Assembly: GCA_030427145.1 (NCBI GenBank)
Contig: JAUHWT010000016.1
Span: 1-64,000 of the forward strand
Source: Alphaproteobacteria bacterium
Lineage (GTDB): Bacteria > Pseudomonadota > Alphaproteobacteria > Rhodobacterales > Rhodobacteraceae
Direction: 5' to 3'
DNA length: 64,000 bases
Positions within the stretch are counted from its first letter, which is position 1, and each line of letters starts with the position of its first letter. A program made the translations under genes and the position numbers. The notes under the pieces are model-generated. The model was not told the origin of the DNA. It worked only from the letters and a program-made list of their open reading frames with translations, and did no database searches. This document shows, piece by piece, positions 1 to 7,892 of the stretch.

Positions 1-112
1 CGGCGCCAGAACCTTTGAAACATTGTTTCAGGCGCTCGGAGACATCTGCGATCTGTTCGACCCGCAGGAGTGCTGGAATTTCCTCAAAGCTGCAGGGTAT
101 GCCTCAGATTAA
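1..112 (+). CDS. IS630-family transposase, C-terminal end only
   Basis: The window opens inside a reading frame (bases 2-112) that ends at a TAA. Its last 36 residues include ICDLFDPQECWNFLKAAGY, which matches the conserved tail of the DDE transposase of IS630-family insertion sequences. Only the C-terminal tail is visible, so it cannot be judged whether the element is intact to the left. It sits about 95 bp before a toxin-antitoxin pair, as expected at a mobile-element border. A terminal inverted repeat could not be identified with confidence. Confidence 0.75.
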   Translation, partial: GARTFETLFQALGDICDLFDPQECWNFLKAAGYASD

Positions 113-140
113 ACGCAAAACGCTTTAAGAGTATGCCCAT

Positions 141-156
141 AACCATGCGCATGGTT
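141..156. promoter_or_regulatory. 16-bp perfect palindrome, candidate ccdAB operator
   Basis: AACCATGCGCATGGTT is a perfect palindrome centred about 60 bp before the ccdA start. CcdA/CcdB complexes of this family repress their own promoter by binding palindromes in this position. The role here is inferred from location; the site could also belong to the end of the IS630 element. Confidence 0.4.
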
Positions 157-207
157 GATGTATACAAAGTCTGCGCGTATATTGATGCTCTCTAGGAGCG
201 CCGCCAA

Positions 208-438
208 ATGAATATTCAAAGCAGGAAACCCACCAATCTTTCTCTGGACAGCAGTCTGCTGTCGGAGGCGCGGGCGTTGAAAGTCAATCTTTCCCGCGCT
301 GCGGAAGAGGGCGTTCGGGCTGCGGTCCGGCGGGCGCGGTCGGAACAGTGGAAGGCGGAAAACGCCGCGGCACTGGAAAGCTCCAACGCATTTGTTGAAA
401 TGCATGGATTGCCTCTGGACCGCTACCGGCAGTTTTAA
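208..438 (+). CDS. ccdA: CcdA-family antitoxin
   Basis: This 76-residue protein would neutralise the CcdB toxin encoded next to it and help repress the operon. The N-terminal part (about residues 8-40) has the short strand-helix-helix pattern of CcdA DNA-binding domains. The C-terminal part, rich in charged residues and ending in LPLDRYRQF, fits the flexible toxin-wrapping tail. AGGAGC lies just before the ATG. Its stop codon overlaps the ATG of the toxin gene by one base, so the two are translationally coupled, as usual for antitoxin-first modules. Family assignment rests on the gene pair and the length. Confidence 0.85.
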   Translation: MNIQSRKPTNLSLDSSLLSEARALKVNLSRAAEEGVRAAVRRARSEQWKAENAAALESSNAFVEMHGLPLDRYRQF

Positions 439-737
439 TGCCCAAATACGATGTGTTTCCCAATCCCTCGGGTGATGGGTTCCTCCTGGATGTGCAAACT
501 GATCTGCTGAGCGGGCTGAATACACGTGTGGTCGTGCCGTTGCTGCCGCAGGAGCATGCCCCCAAACCGGCGAAGCGGCTCAATCCGGTTTTCAAGGTCG
601 ATGGTGAATCTGTTGTCATGGCGACACAATTCCTCGCAGCGGTCCCGGTGAGTATTCTCAAGGCTCCGTTGTCGAATATGGACGACCGGGCGGATGAGGT
701 GACCGCCGCCATGGACATGCTCCTGCAGGGGTTTTGA
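438..737 (+). CDS. ccdB: CcdB-family toxin (DNA gyrase inhibitor)
   Basis: This 99-residue protein matches CcdB in length and layout. It begins with the KYDVFPNP strand, has a central PVFKVDGESVVMATQFLAAVP segment and ends with a C-terminal helix. Known CcdB proteins poison DNA gyrase subunit A by trapping the cleaved complex; the gyrase-contacting residues lie in the last helix. The gene starts inside the ccdA stop codon. The pair sits between an IS630 remnant and a broken AraC gene, so it looks acquired and may stabilise this stretch of chromosome. Whether the toxin is active cannot be told from sequence. Confidence 0.88.
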   Translation: MPKYDVFPNPSGDGFLLDVQTDLLSGLNTRVVVPLLPQEHAPKPAKRLNPVFKVDGESVVMATQFLAAVPVSILKAPLSNMDDRADEVTAAMDMLLQGF

Positions 738-751
738 TCTGGTTCGTGCGC

Positions 752-1104
752 CTATTGCAGAACCGGTCGGTGGTGCGGGTCGCTCCATCGCCGGGGTGAC
801 TGACCATAGGCGTATTTGAACCCCCACTGAACCGGGAGGCACTGATATAGCCCACTGCCATAGCGGGCTCTGTCATGGTCATGTCTTCGGCAATCTTCAT
901 GGCAGCATTTTTGAGGTGCATCGACATGACAAACTGGATCGGCGACAAGGGTGGCGCCTGTTTGGATTTGCGATGAAATACTGCTCGCCTCATGCCGCTG
1001 CGGGCGGCGAGGCCGTCGTTGGAGATAATCTGTTCGCGGTTTGAAGACAACGCTTCCGGGGAGCATATCTTCGTGGCGACAGTTGCTGCGGGATGATCGA
1101 ACAT
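752..1104 (-). pseudogene. AraC-family regulator remnant (C-terminal HTH, frameshifted)
   Basis: The minus strand between ccdB and the beta-galactosidase gene encodes pieces of an AraC DNA-binding domain. One frame reads RRAVFHRKSKQAPPLSPIQF and then NAAMKIAEDMTMTEPAMAVG, ending at YISASRFS. The continuation, GFKYAYGQSPRRWSD, is in a different frame that ends at 752. The switch falls at a run of five C (821-825), so a one-base slip in a homopolymer explains it. The N-terminal ligand domain is absent. Several normally conserved residues are changed, for example the expected Phe/Leu in HRKSK. The gene is not functional and marks an old rearrangement downstream of the galactoside operon. Confidence 0.75.
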
Positions 1105-3020
1105 CAGAGTTCAGTTCTTGTCACGGACAGGGGAAGAAATTCACGCCCCTCGACCTCTCGCGTTTCAGTGGAATGGTTGAACCAAAACCGCTCGGTCGCA
1201 GTGTCGCGGCAGCGGACGCCTTGCGGTAGGTCCAGTGTTTCGAGACCGGCCCGCGTGGCGGCGGATTTCAATACACGGATCATTGCTTGCTGGTCCAGCC
1301 AGCCGCACATGTAGATCAGATTGTCGATCCCGACTACGGCGGGTCCATCGCTCTCAAGCCGCTCCATTACTTCGTAATCGCCCTCCACGATCTCGCGGTA
1401 TAGTGTAACGGCTCCGCCGCCCTCGAGCGGCAACGGCATGTCGGGTCGCAGGCTTTCCACGTGGGACACCGTTAGGCTTCTGCCCGGCAGGGCCGGAGGG
1501 AGCGGGACCGGCGTGCGCATCGTCGCATCCCTGGCACCGGTACGGGGGCCGAACACCCAAAGTGCCTTGCTGTGGTCCATGGCCGCCTTGAGGGCGTCGG
1601 GCATGTGCATCAGCCCTGGTGCGAGGATCATATGATATCCGCTGAGATCAGCATTTGACGGCAGAATGTCGATCGAGAGGCCAAGCTGGCGCAGGGCCCG
1701 GTAAGTGTCGAAGACCAGGTCGAAGTAGCTCAGCCCTTTGCCGTGAGGCTGGATCTGCCAGGCCCATTCGGCCTCGTAGTCGAAAATCAGCGCAATGTCG
1801 GCCTGGCGGTTGGCGACATCCGGTGCGTCGGCGATTTCGCGAGCCACCTTGCGTGCCTCGGTGAGGCCGGGTGCGTCGGCGCTGTCGGGTCGCAGAAGGC
1901 CCGCATGCATCTGTTCCTGCGCCATTGGAGCCTGACGCCAGCGGAAGTAGCAGACCGCCTCTGCACCATGGGCAAATGCCTCCCAGCTCCAGAGCCAGAC
2001 CATTCCGGGAAGAGGGGTAGGGTTCCAGGGCGCCCAGTTCACCGGGCCGGGCTGCTGTTCCATAACCCACCAGCGGCCTTTGCCGACGCTGCGGTACAGG
2101 TCGTGGTGAAACGCCTGGAAGTCCGGATCGCCCTGGCGGGCATAGGTGCGTTTGTGCGCGTCGTCGGCTTTGACACGGTCTTCAAGGAAACCGAGCGGGT
2201 AGCTGTCCCAGGTGGCGATGTCGAGGTCGTCGCTGACCCTGTAGTGATCGAAATCCGTGATACGTCCCATATAGTTGTGGGCGATCGGAGCCTGAGAGTG
2301 GGCGCGGATGATATCGGCCTGAAGCCGGTTGAAACTTACGACCTGATCCGAACTGAACCGGCGGAAATCGAGCACATGGGAAGGGTTGGGCTCCGTCACC
2401 GTGAGGTTTGGCAGGTCGATCTGGTCGAAAGTGTCGTAGTCCATTGACCAGAAGACGTTGCCCCACGCGGTATTCAGTGCCTGAATGTCGCCGTCATTTC
2501 CCTCGCCTGGATAGCGTTGCCGCAGCCAGCCTTGGAATGCCGTCCGGGCCGCGTCACTGTAGGACAGGGTCGTGTCGTGGCAGCCGTACTCATTATCGGT
2601 CTGCCAGGCGGCCACATGGGGGTTGGGACCATAGCGTCTGGCGATGAGCGTTACGATTCGGGCACATTCCGCCCGGTAGCCCTCGTGGCTGAAGCAGTAG
2701 TGTCGGCGGGAGCCAAAACGGCGGGGGCGGCCATCCGCGTCAGTGGCCAGCATATCGGGATGCCGGTCCAGCATCCAGCGCGGAGGAGTTGCCGTAGGTG
2801 TCCCCAGCACGACCTTTAGCCCCGCATGACCCAGGACCTCAATCGCGTCGTCGAGCCAACTGAAGTCATATTGTTCCGGCTGCGGCTCCAGCCGGGACCA
2901 GGCGAATTCGCCAATCCGTACCCATGTAAGTCCGGCCTCGACCATGCGACGGGCGTCGTCTTCCCAGACGTCCCGCGACCAGTGCTCGGGGTAGTAACAT
3001 GTGCCCAGCGTACGTTTCAT
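1104..3020 (-). CDS. Beta-galactosidase, glycoside hydrolase family 42
   Basis: This 638-residue enzyme hydrolyses terminal beta-galactosides, probably in the cytoplasm because no signal peptide is seen. The chosen start (MKRTLGTCYYPEHW) has AGGAAG upstream; an ATG 24 codons earlier has no family support. The GH42 barrel shows the acid/base Glu144 in TDNEYGCHD and the nucleophile Glu321 in MEQQPGPVNW, followed by the trimerisation and C-terminal beta domains. It is the last gene of the operon running from the binding protein at 9131. Together with the GH36 enzyme it lets the cell cleave both alpha- and beta-galactosides brought in by the transporter. Confidence 0.93.
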   Translation of the reverse strand: MKRTLGTCYYPEHWSRDVWEDDARRMVEAGLTWVRIGEFAWSRLEPQPEQYDFSWLDDAIEVLGHAGLKVVLGTPTATPPRWMLDRHPDMLATDADGRPRRFGSRRHYCFSHEGYRAECARIVTLIARRYGPNPHVAAWQTDNEYGCHDTTLSYSDAARTAFQGWLRQRYPGEGNDGDIQALNTAWGNVFWSMDYDTFDQIDLPNLTVTEPNPSHVLDFRRFSSDQVVSFNRLQADIIRAHSQAPIAHNYMGRITDFDHYRVSDDLDIATWDSYPLGFLEDRVKADDAHKRTYARQGDPDFQAFHHDLYRSVGKGRWWVMEQQPGPVNWAPWNPTPLPGMVWLWSWEAFAHGAEAVCYFRWRQAPMAQEQMHAGLLRPDSADAPGLTEARKVAREIADAPDVANRQADIALIFDYEAEWAWQIQPHGKGLSYFDLVFDTYRALRQLGLSIDILPSNADLSGYHMILAPGLMHMPDALKAAMDHSKALWVFGPRTGARDATMRTPVPLPPALPGRSLTVSHVESLRPDMPLPLEGGGAVTLYREIVEGDYEVMERLESDGPAVVGIDNLIYMCGWLDQQAMIRVLKSAATRAGLETLDLPQGVRCRDTATERFWFNHSTETREVEGREFLPLSVTRTEL

Positions 3021-3103
3021 TTCGGTCTTCCTGCCTCTCGTGGCCGTAGTTCTGTCAATCTCTTCTAGCGGATTGCCGGGTCTGTAGAGCATTGTCCTTC
3101 TGA

Positions 3104-3127
3104 CGGGCCAACCCAGATTTAGGCCCG
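3104..3127 (-). other. Intercistronic hairpin between SDR and GH42 genes
   Basis: Arms CGGGCC and GGCCCG are separated by 12 bases in the 121-bp gap before the beta-galactosidase gene. No T-run follows on the transcribed strand. It is more likely an mRNA-stabilising or processing hairpin than a terminator. Confidence 0.35.
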
Positions 3128-3141
3128 GCAGGTGGTTTTGG

Positions 3142-3912
3142 TCAGCCGGTCACCACGACACCACCGTCGACCACCATTGCCTGACCGGTCATCATCCGGC
3201 TGGCATCGGAGGCCAGAAAGAGGGTCGCGTCCACAATGTCCCGTGGCTCGAGGTGATCCTTGAGGCACTGGCGTTCAAGATGTGCCGCCAAAGCTTCCGG
3301 TGTCGCCCAAAGGTCTTTCTGTTTGTCGGTCAGAACCCAGCCGGGCGCGAGCGCATTTACGCGGATGCGATCCGGTCCGAATTCCCGCGCAAGGCTTCGG
3401 GTCATGCCATTTATGCCTGAATTGGCGGTCGTGTAGCTGGGGTAACCCGCATTGCCCATCATGTAGCTGATTGACGAAAAGTTGACGATTGCACCACCGC
3501 CAGACTCGCGCAACATTGGAATGACCGCCTGGCAGGCAAAAAAGTATGCTTTGAGGTTTATGGCTTGGGACCAGTCCCAAAACGACTCCTCCACATCGAG
3601 CGTGTCATGGCGCTTATCGTTGGCTGCATTGTTCACCAGCGCGGTCACCGGACCGTGCGCATCTTCTGCTGAAGCGATGCAGGATTTAAGCGCGGCGATG
3701 TCTGTGATGTCGCAGGGCAGGTAGAGCGGCCTTTGACCGTATTTGGCTTCCATTTCGTCGCAGAAAGCCGAGGCGTCGGTGCGCTGCACAAAAGCGACCC
3801 GCGCACCCTGTGCGAGGAACCCGTCGGTCAGCGAGGCGCCGATGCCCGAGCCTCCACCTGTGATGAATACGCTCCTGCCGTCGAGATCGTGAAATGTTGC
3901 GGCTCTCGTCAT
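3142..3912 (-). CDS. SDR-family oxidoreductase, catalytic Lys replaced by Asn
   Basis: This 256-residue protein has the classical SDR fold: ITGGGSGIG for nucleotide binding (residues 18-25), NNAA (94-97), Ser146/147 and Tyr160. The active-site motif reads Y-T-T-A-N instead of Tyr-x-x-x-Lys, because codon 164 is AAT. It lies between the alpha- and beta-galactosidase genes in the same operon. By context it could be a galactose dehydrogenase that starts oxidative galactose breakdown, but the missing lysine makes normal hydride transfer doubtful. A homologue at 62907-63653 keeps the lysine. Substrate and activity are open. Confidence 0.85.
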   Translation of the reverse strand: MTRAATFHDLDGRSVFITGGGSGIGASLTDGFLAQGARVAFVQRTDASAFCDEMEAKYGQRPLYLPCDITDIAALKSCIASAEDAHGPVTALVNNAANDKRHDTLDVEESFWDWSQAINLKAYFFACQAVIPMLRESGGGAIVNFSSISYMMGNAGYPSYTTANSGINGMTRSLAREFGPDRIRVNALAPGWVLTDKQKDLWATPEALAAHLERQCLKDHLEPRDIVDATLFLASDASRMMTGQAMVVDGGVVVTG

Positions 3913-3955
3913 CGGTGGATCTTCCGTTTTGCCGGGCGGACGGTTCGCGGCTCGC

Positions 3956-6040
3956 TCATACGAGTTCTCCTTTCACCACCCACATGGTTTCGGGGAAGCT
4001 CCAGGGCAGGGTCAGGCCATGGTTCATCAGGTAGGCACCACTCAACGTCATTGTTTCAGACTTGATCTCCTGGTTCCCGCGGGACAGGCCAGGTGCGTCA
4101 CCGCGGTTCAGCAGTTCAATTCGGTAATGTCGATCCGCGGAGAGGCGGGTGAGGCGCAGCGGCCGAGGTGCGATCTGGGAGGAGGTTTCCGCCTTGCCAG
4201 CGAACACGACAAATTGCCCGCCGCCCTGTTCCAGATGCTGTTCCGCGATCACGGCGGGGTCGGCGCTGTCGAGGCGGAGGATGTCCGCACCGGCAAGCCA
4301 GCTGCGATTTTCCTTCCACCAGGAGGTTACGTGCCGGAGGACCTCGGCCTCTTCATCGGTCAGTTCGCGCGGGTCCATCTCGAAACCCATGTGTCGCTGC
4401 GCCGCGACCCAAGCGCGGAAACGTATGTCCATGACCCGGCCGGAGGTGTGGCAGGTGCGTGGTCCGACATGGCTCCCGGTCACCACCATGGGAAGGAAGA
4501 GTGCAGCGTTGTGCTGCATACGCAGACGTTCAACCGCGTCGTTACTGTCTGAAAGCCAGACGCGGTGCGTGCGCCCGAGAATCCCAAAATCGATCCTGCC
4601 ACCGCCGCTGGCGCAGCTTTCGATCTCGACCGAGGGAAACGCCTCTCGCAGCCGGTCGATCAGCTGATACGATCCTCGGGTCTGGGCCGCATCGGGCATG
4701 GGGAGCACGCGGTTGTGGTCCCATTTTATGTAGTCGATGTCATTGTCGGCCAGCACTTTGCCAACCTGATCGAACAGGAAATTTCGCACCTCTGGCAGGG
4801 CCATATTGAGCGCCATCTGCTGTCGGCCAAGAATTTGGTCCTCGCTGCCGAGGGCCCAATCGGGATGCGCGCGAAACACGTCGGAGTCGGAGTTGATCAT
4901 TTCCGGCTCGAACCAGATGCCGAATTTCATACCGAGGCCGTGGACGTGTTCGATCAGAGGAGTCAGGCCATCAGGATATTTGCGGGGATCGACTTCCCAG
5001 TCGCTCAGGGCTCTGGTGTCGTCATCACGCATTCCGAACCAGCCGTCATCCAGAACAAAACGCTCCGCGCCAAGGTTAGCCGCGTGTTCTGCAATTTCCT
5101 TGAGCTCGGGAAGGTTATGGTCGAAGTAAACCGCCTCCCAGCAGTTGTAGTGGACCGGACGTGGACGGGCCGGATCCGGAAATTCTACAATCCGGTCGCG
5201 CAGATGACGCTGGAACGCAACGGCGCATCCGTTCAAGCCGTCGTCGGAGAACATGGCGTAAAGCGTGGCCGTAGAGAACCGCGTAGCGGCCTCGGTCTCG
5301 ATCCGTGTTGCATGGCCGAACTGGATCTGGCGGCGCCCGTCGGGCAGCTCTTCCGCTGCCATGCGGTGACCACCGGACCAGCCGTAGTGAAAACCGTAGG
5401 CATGGCCGGTAGCATTGGTCGCTCCGCGGCATGGGACGATCAGCCCTGGAAAATGCTCATGACCTGTGCGCCCGGTGCGGTTCTCTCGGTAGCGCACCCC
5501 TGGGGACCAGGCGGTACGGTTCATCTGGAACTCACCGCACCACCTCCCCGCAAAGTCGATCATTTCGTCGCTGAGCTGCGGCGCGGGGAAAACCGGTGCT
5601 GACAGCCAGTGCAGGTGCATGGGTTGACTGCTCTCGATTGAGGCCCGGGCCTCAATTACGTGAGTTTCCGTGTCTATTGCGAATTGTGCGCAGTAGATGA
5701 GCAGGCCGGACTGGTCGCGAAACGTAAGCGTGAGACTGTTTTCCCCAATGCTTTCTGAGGAGAAGCAGAACTTGGGCAGGTAGGGCCGACCCGCCTCGTC
5801 CCGGATTACCAGCCCCGGTTGTCCGGGAAAGGTTCGGGTTGCTTCGGGGCAGATAGAGAGTTCCGGGTTCGCGTCGAGCATGCCACCGGTCACGTCGATG
5901 GCGTGTGCCCTGGTCAGCGTTTGCGTGTCCTCCTCATCCGGCAGACGCGGACCCCAGTAGACCACCTCGGCGAGGTGGTCTTTTTGGGAAGCAAGAACCA
6001 GCGTTTGCCGACTGTCATCGAGCCGCCAGGTTCGGATCAT
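3956..6040 (-). CDS. Alpha-galactosidase, glycoside hydrolase family 36
   Basis: This 694-residue enzyme hydrolyses alpha-galactosides such as melibiose or raffinose. It has the large N-terminal beta-supersandwich (about 1-300), the catalytic barrel with FVLDDGWFG (328-336), the nucleophile Asp441 in YIKWDHNR, the acid/base region SDSNDA (497-502) and a C-terminal beta domain. The length fits bacterial GH36 (about 700-730 residues). There is no signal peptide, so it acts on imported sugar. Its ATG overlaps the stop of the upstream permease gene by four bases (ATGA), showing that transport and hydrolysis are translated together. Confidence 0.94.
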   Translation of the reverse strand: MIRTWRLDDSRQTLVLASQKDHLAEVVYWGPRLPDEEDTQTLTRAHAIDVTGGMLDANPELSICPEATRTFPGQPGLVIRDEAGRPYLPKFCFSSESIGENSLTLTFRDQSGLLIYCAQFAIDTETHVIEARASIESSQPMHLHWLSAPVFPAPQLSDEMIDFAGRWCGEFQMNRTAWSPGVRYRENRTGRTGHEHFPGLIVPCRGATNATGHAYGFHYGWSGGHRMAAEELPDGRRQIQFGHATRIETEAATRFSTATLYAMFSDDGLNGCAVAFQRHLRDRIVEFPDPARPRPVHYNCWEAVYFDHNLPELKEIAEHAANLGAERFVLDDGWFGMRDDDTRALSDWEVDPRKYPDGLTPLIEHVHGLGMKFGIWFEPEMINSDSDVFRAHPDWALGSEDQILGRQQMALNMALPEVRNFLFDQVGKVLADNDIDYIKWDHNRVLPMPDAAQTRGSYQLIDRLREAFPSVEIESCASGGGRIDFGILGRTHRVWLSDSNDAVERLRMQHNAALFLPMVVTGSHVGPRTCHTSGRVMDIRFRAWVAAQRHMGFEMDPRELTDEEAEVLRHVTSWWKENRSWLAGADILRLDSADPAVIAEQHLEQGGGQFVVFAGKAETSSQIAPRPLRLTRLSADRHYRIELLNRGDAPGLSRGNQEIKSETMTLSGAYLMNHGLTLPWSFPETMWVVKGELV

Positions 6041-6885
6041 TTAACGGCTCCCAGCGTCAGGCCGGCAATGAAGTGCCGCTGCATGAGGAAAAACATCAAC
6101 ACCGGTGGCAGAGCCGCGACGATCGAGCCGGCGGAGACGAGGTGCCATGCGGCGACCCACTGGCCATTGAGCGAATAAAGACCGGCGGTGATCGGCTGGT
6201 TCTCTGCGCCCTGGGTCAGGACGGTAGCCCAGAAGTAGTCGTTCCAGATGAAGGTGAAAATCAGCACCGACAGGGCCGCGAGCGCTGGTTTCATCAGGGG
6301 CAGAACGACATACCAGAAGATGCGGATTTCGCTGACACCCTCGACGCGTGCCGCCTCGATCAGCTCATAGGGCAGGGCCTTGATGAAGTTGCGCATAAAG
6401 AGAGTGCAGAACCCGGCCTGGAAAGCGATGTGGAACAGAGCCAGTCCGTACCAGGTGTTGTACATGCCAAGATCAAGGGTGAGGTCGCGGACCGGAACCA
6501 TCAGGATCTGGAACGGTACGAAGTTGCCCGCGATGAACATGAAGAAGATCAGAAGGTTGCCCTTGAACTTGTACACTGCGAGCGCGAAACCGGTCATGCA
6601 GCTGATCGCCACTGCGCCGATGACGGTAGGGATCGTTACCTTGAACGAGTTGAGGATGTACTGTCCGATTGGGGTTTGTTTGAAGATGGCCGTGTAGTTT
6701 TCAAGCAGATTGAAGCTTGTCGGCCAACCCCAGTAGTTGCCCGCGGTAATGTCACCGGCCGAGCGGACCGAAGTCAGCGCGACGGCGATGAGAGGCAGGA
6801 GCCAGATAATCAGGGCAACGGGCAGAGCGATCTTGTAGACGGTCTGAGCTGCGGCAGATTTTTTCTCAATGGGAGTGGGAAACAT
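6037..6885 (-). CDS. Sugar ABC transporter permease, MalG type
   Basis: This 282-residue inner-membrane protein has about six hydrophobic segments. The EAA loop near residues 183-205 (IEAARVEGVSEIRIFWYVVLP) contacts the ATPase. It forms the channel with the other permease of the operon, and the galactosidase genes around it suggest galacto-oligosaccharide import. It starts one base after the preceding permease gene ends and overlaps the alpha-galactosidase gene by four bases. Confidence 0.93.
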   Translation of the reverse strand: MFPTPIEKKSAAAQTVYKIALPVALIIWLLPLIAVALTSVRSAGDITAGNYWGWPTSFNLLENYTAIFKQTPIGQYILNSFKVTIPTVIGAVAISCMTGFALAVYKFKGNLLIFFMFIAGNFVPFQILMVPVRDLTLDLGMYNTWYGLALFHIAFQAGFCTLFMRNFIKALPYELIEAARVEGVSEIRIFWYVVLPLMKPALAALSVLIFTFIWNDYFWATVLTQGAENQPITAGLYSLNGQWVAAWHLVSAGSIVAALPPVLMFFLMQRHFIAGLTLGAVK

Positions 6886-6886
6886 C

Positions 6887-7813
6887 TTAGTGCCCTTTCT
6901 CGTCGCGGTACATTTTCCAAAGGAAACCGGCGATATAGACCATCATGATAAGGAACAGGACCACGGCAATGGCCGCGCCATATCCCATACGGAAGCCGTA
7001 TTCGGAGAACGCCTGCTCATACATGTAGAATGCCAGCACGCGGGAGGAGCCCCAGGGGCCGCCATCGGTCATAATGGAGATCAGGTCGAACGAGCGCAGG
7101 GCGCCTATGACCGTCACGACAACTGCAATAAAGGTTGCGGGCCGGAGCTGCGGAAGGATCACGTACCAGAGCATTTTTGCGCCTTTGGCATTGTCGAGGC
7201 GGGCGGCCTCGATCTGCTCCGGGTCGACCGCATTCAGACCGGTGAGGTAGAGGATCATGCAGTACGCCGTCTGCGGCCAAAGACCGGCGGCGATAATACC
7301 ATAGGTCACGTAGCGTTCGTCCGCGAGCACGGCTATCGGTTCGGCTCCAAACCATCCGAGCACAATATTCATAAGGCCGTAGCTGGGGTCGTAGAACCAG
7401 GCGAAGACGAGGCCGACGACCACCTGCGAGATAACAAACGGGAAGAAGAAGAGGGACTTGTAGATCCGGATGCCGCGTACTGTCTGGTTGAGGAACAGCG
7501 CCACGAAGAGTCCCATCGGGATCGCCAGCATGTAAAGAACAAGCCAGATCACGTTGTTTTTGAGCGAGGTATAAAACGCCTCGTCGTCCATCAGTTCGAC
7601 GTAGTTGCCGGTGCCGACCCAGGTTGCTTCGCCGAGACCGTCCCAGTCGTAGAAAGAGATATTGATCGACTGGAAGATCGGAATAATCACGTAAACGAGA
7701 AACATGAAAATTCCCGGGGCCAGGAAAAGCCACGGTGCCAGGCGCTGCTGGTTTTCCTTCCACCACCCCCGTTTTGCGGGTGGATGCGTGTCCGGGACAA
7801 TAGGGGCGGTCAT
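6887..7813 (-). CDS. Sugar ABC transporter permease, MalF type
   Basis: This 308-residue permease starts at MTAPIVPDTHPP, where AGAGGAGGAAGAA precedes the ATG; a longer frame to 7933 lacks such a site and would add a low-complexity leader. A hydrophobic segment APWLFLAPGIFMFLVYVIIP near residue 30 and the EAA-type loop IEAARLDNAKGAKMLWYVIL identify the family. It pairs with the MalG-type subunit. It lies 79 bp after the binding-protein gene, and a hairpin in that gap probably sets the excess of binding protein over permease. Confidence 0.92.
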   Translation of the reverse strand: MTAPIVPDTHPPAKRGWWKENQQRLAPWLFLAPGIFMFLVYVIIPIFQSINISFYDWDGLGEATWVGTGNYVELMDDEAFYTSLKNNVIWLVLYMLAIPMGLFVALFLNQTVRGIRIYKSLFFFPFVISQVVVGLVFAWFYDPSYGLMNIVLGWFGAEPIAVLADERYVTYGIIAAGLWPQTAYCMILYLTGLNAVDPEQIEAARLDNAKGAKMLWYVILPQLRPATFIAVVVTVIGALRSFDLISIMTDGGPWGSSRVLAFYMYEQAFSEYGFRMGYGAAIAVVLFLIMMVYIAGFLWKMYRDEKGH

Positions 7814-7849
7814 TTCTTCCTCCTCTGGCGCGTTCGACTGACGGTTTTT

Positions 7850-7876
7850 GCCCCGCTCGACACCGCCGGGCGGGGC
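7850..7876 (-). other. Intercistronic hairpin between binding-protein and permease genes
   Basis: Arms GCCCCGC and GCGGGGC flank a 13-base loop just after the binding-protein stop codon. On the transcribed strand it is followed by AAAAACC rather than U residues. It is therefore likely a stabilising hairpin that protects the abundant binding-protein mRNA, as in malE-malF gaps of other bacteria. Confidence 0.45.
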
Positions 7877-7892
7877 ATTTCCTTGCAGATTG

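Noticed and set aside
4565-5602. 345-codon open frame on plus, antisense to the GH36 gene
   Set aside because: It lies wholly within the alpha-galactosidase gene, has no recognisable domain or ribosome-binding site, and the GH36 frame has all catalytic motifs.
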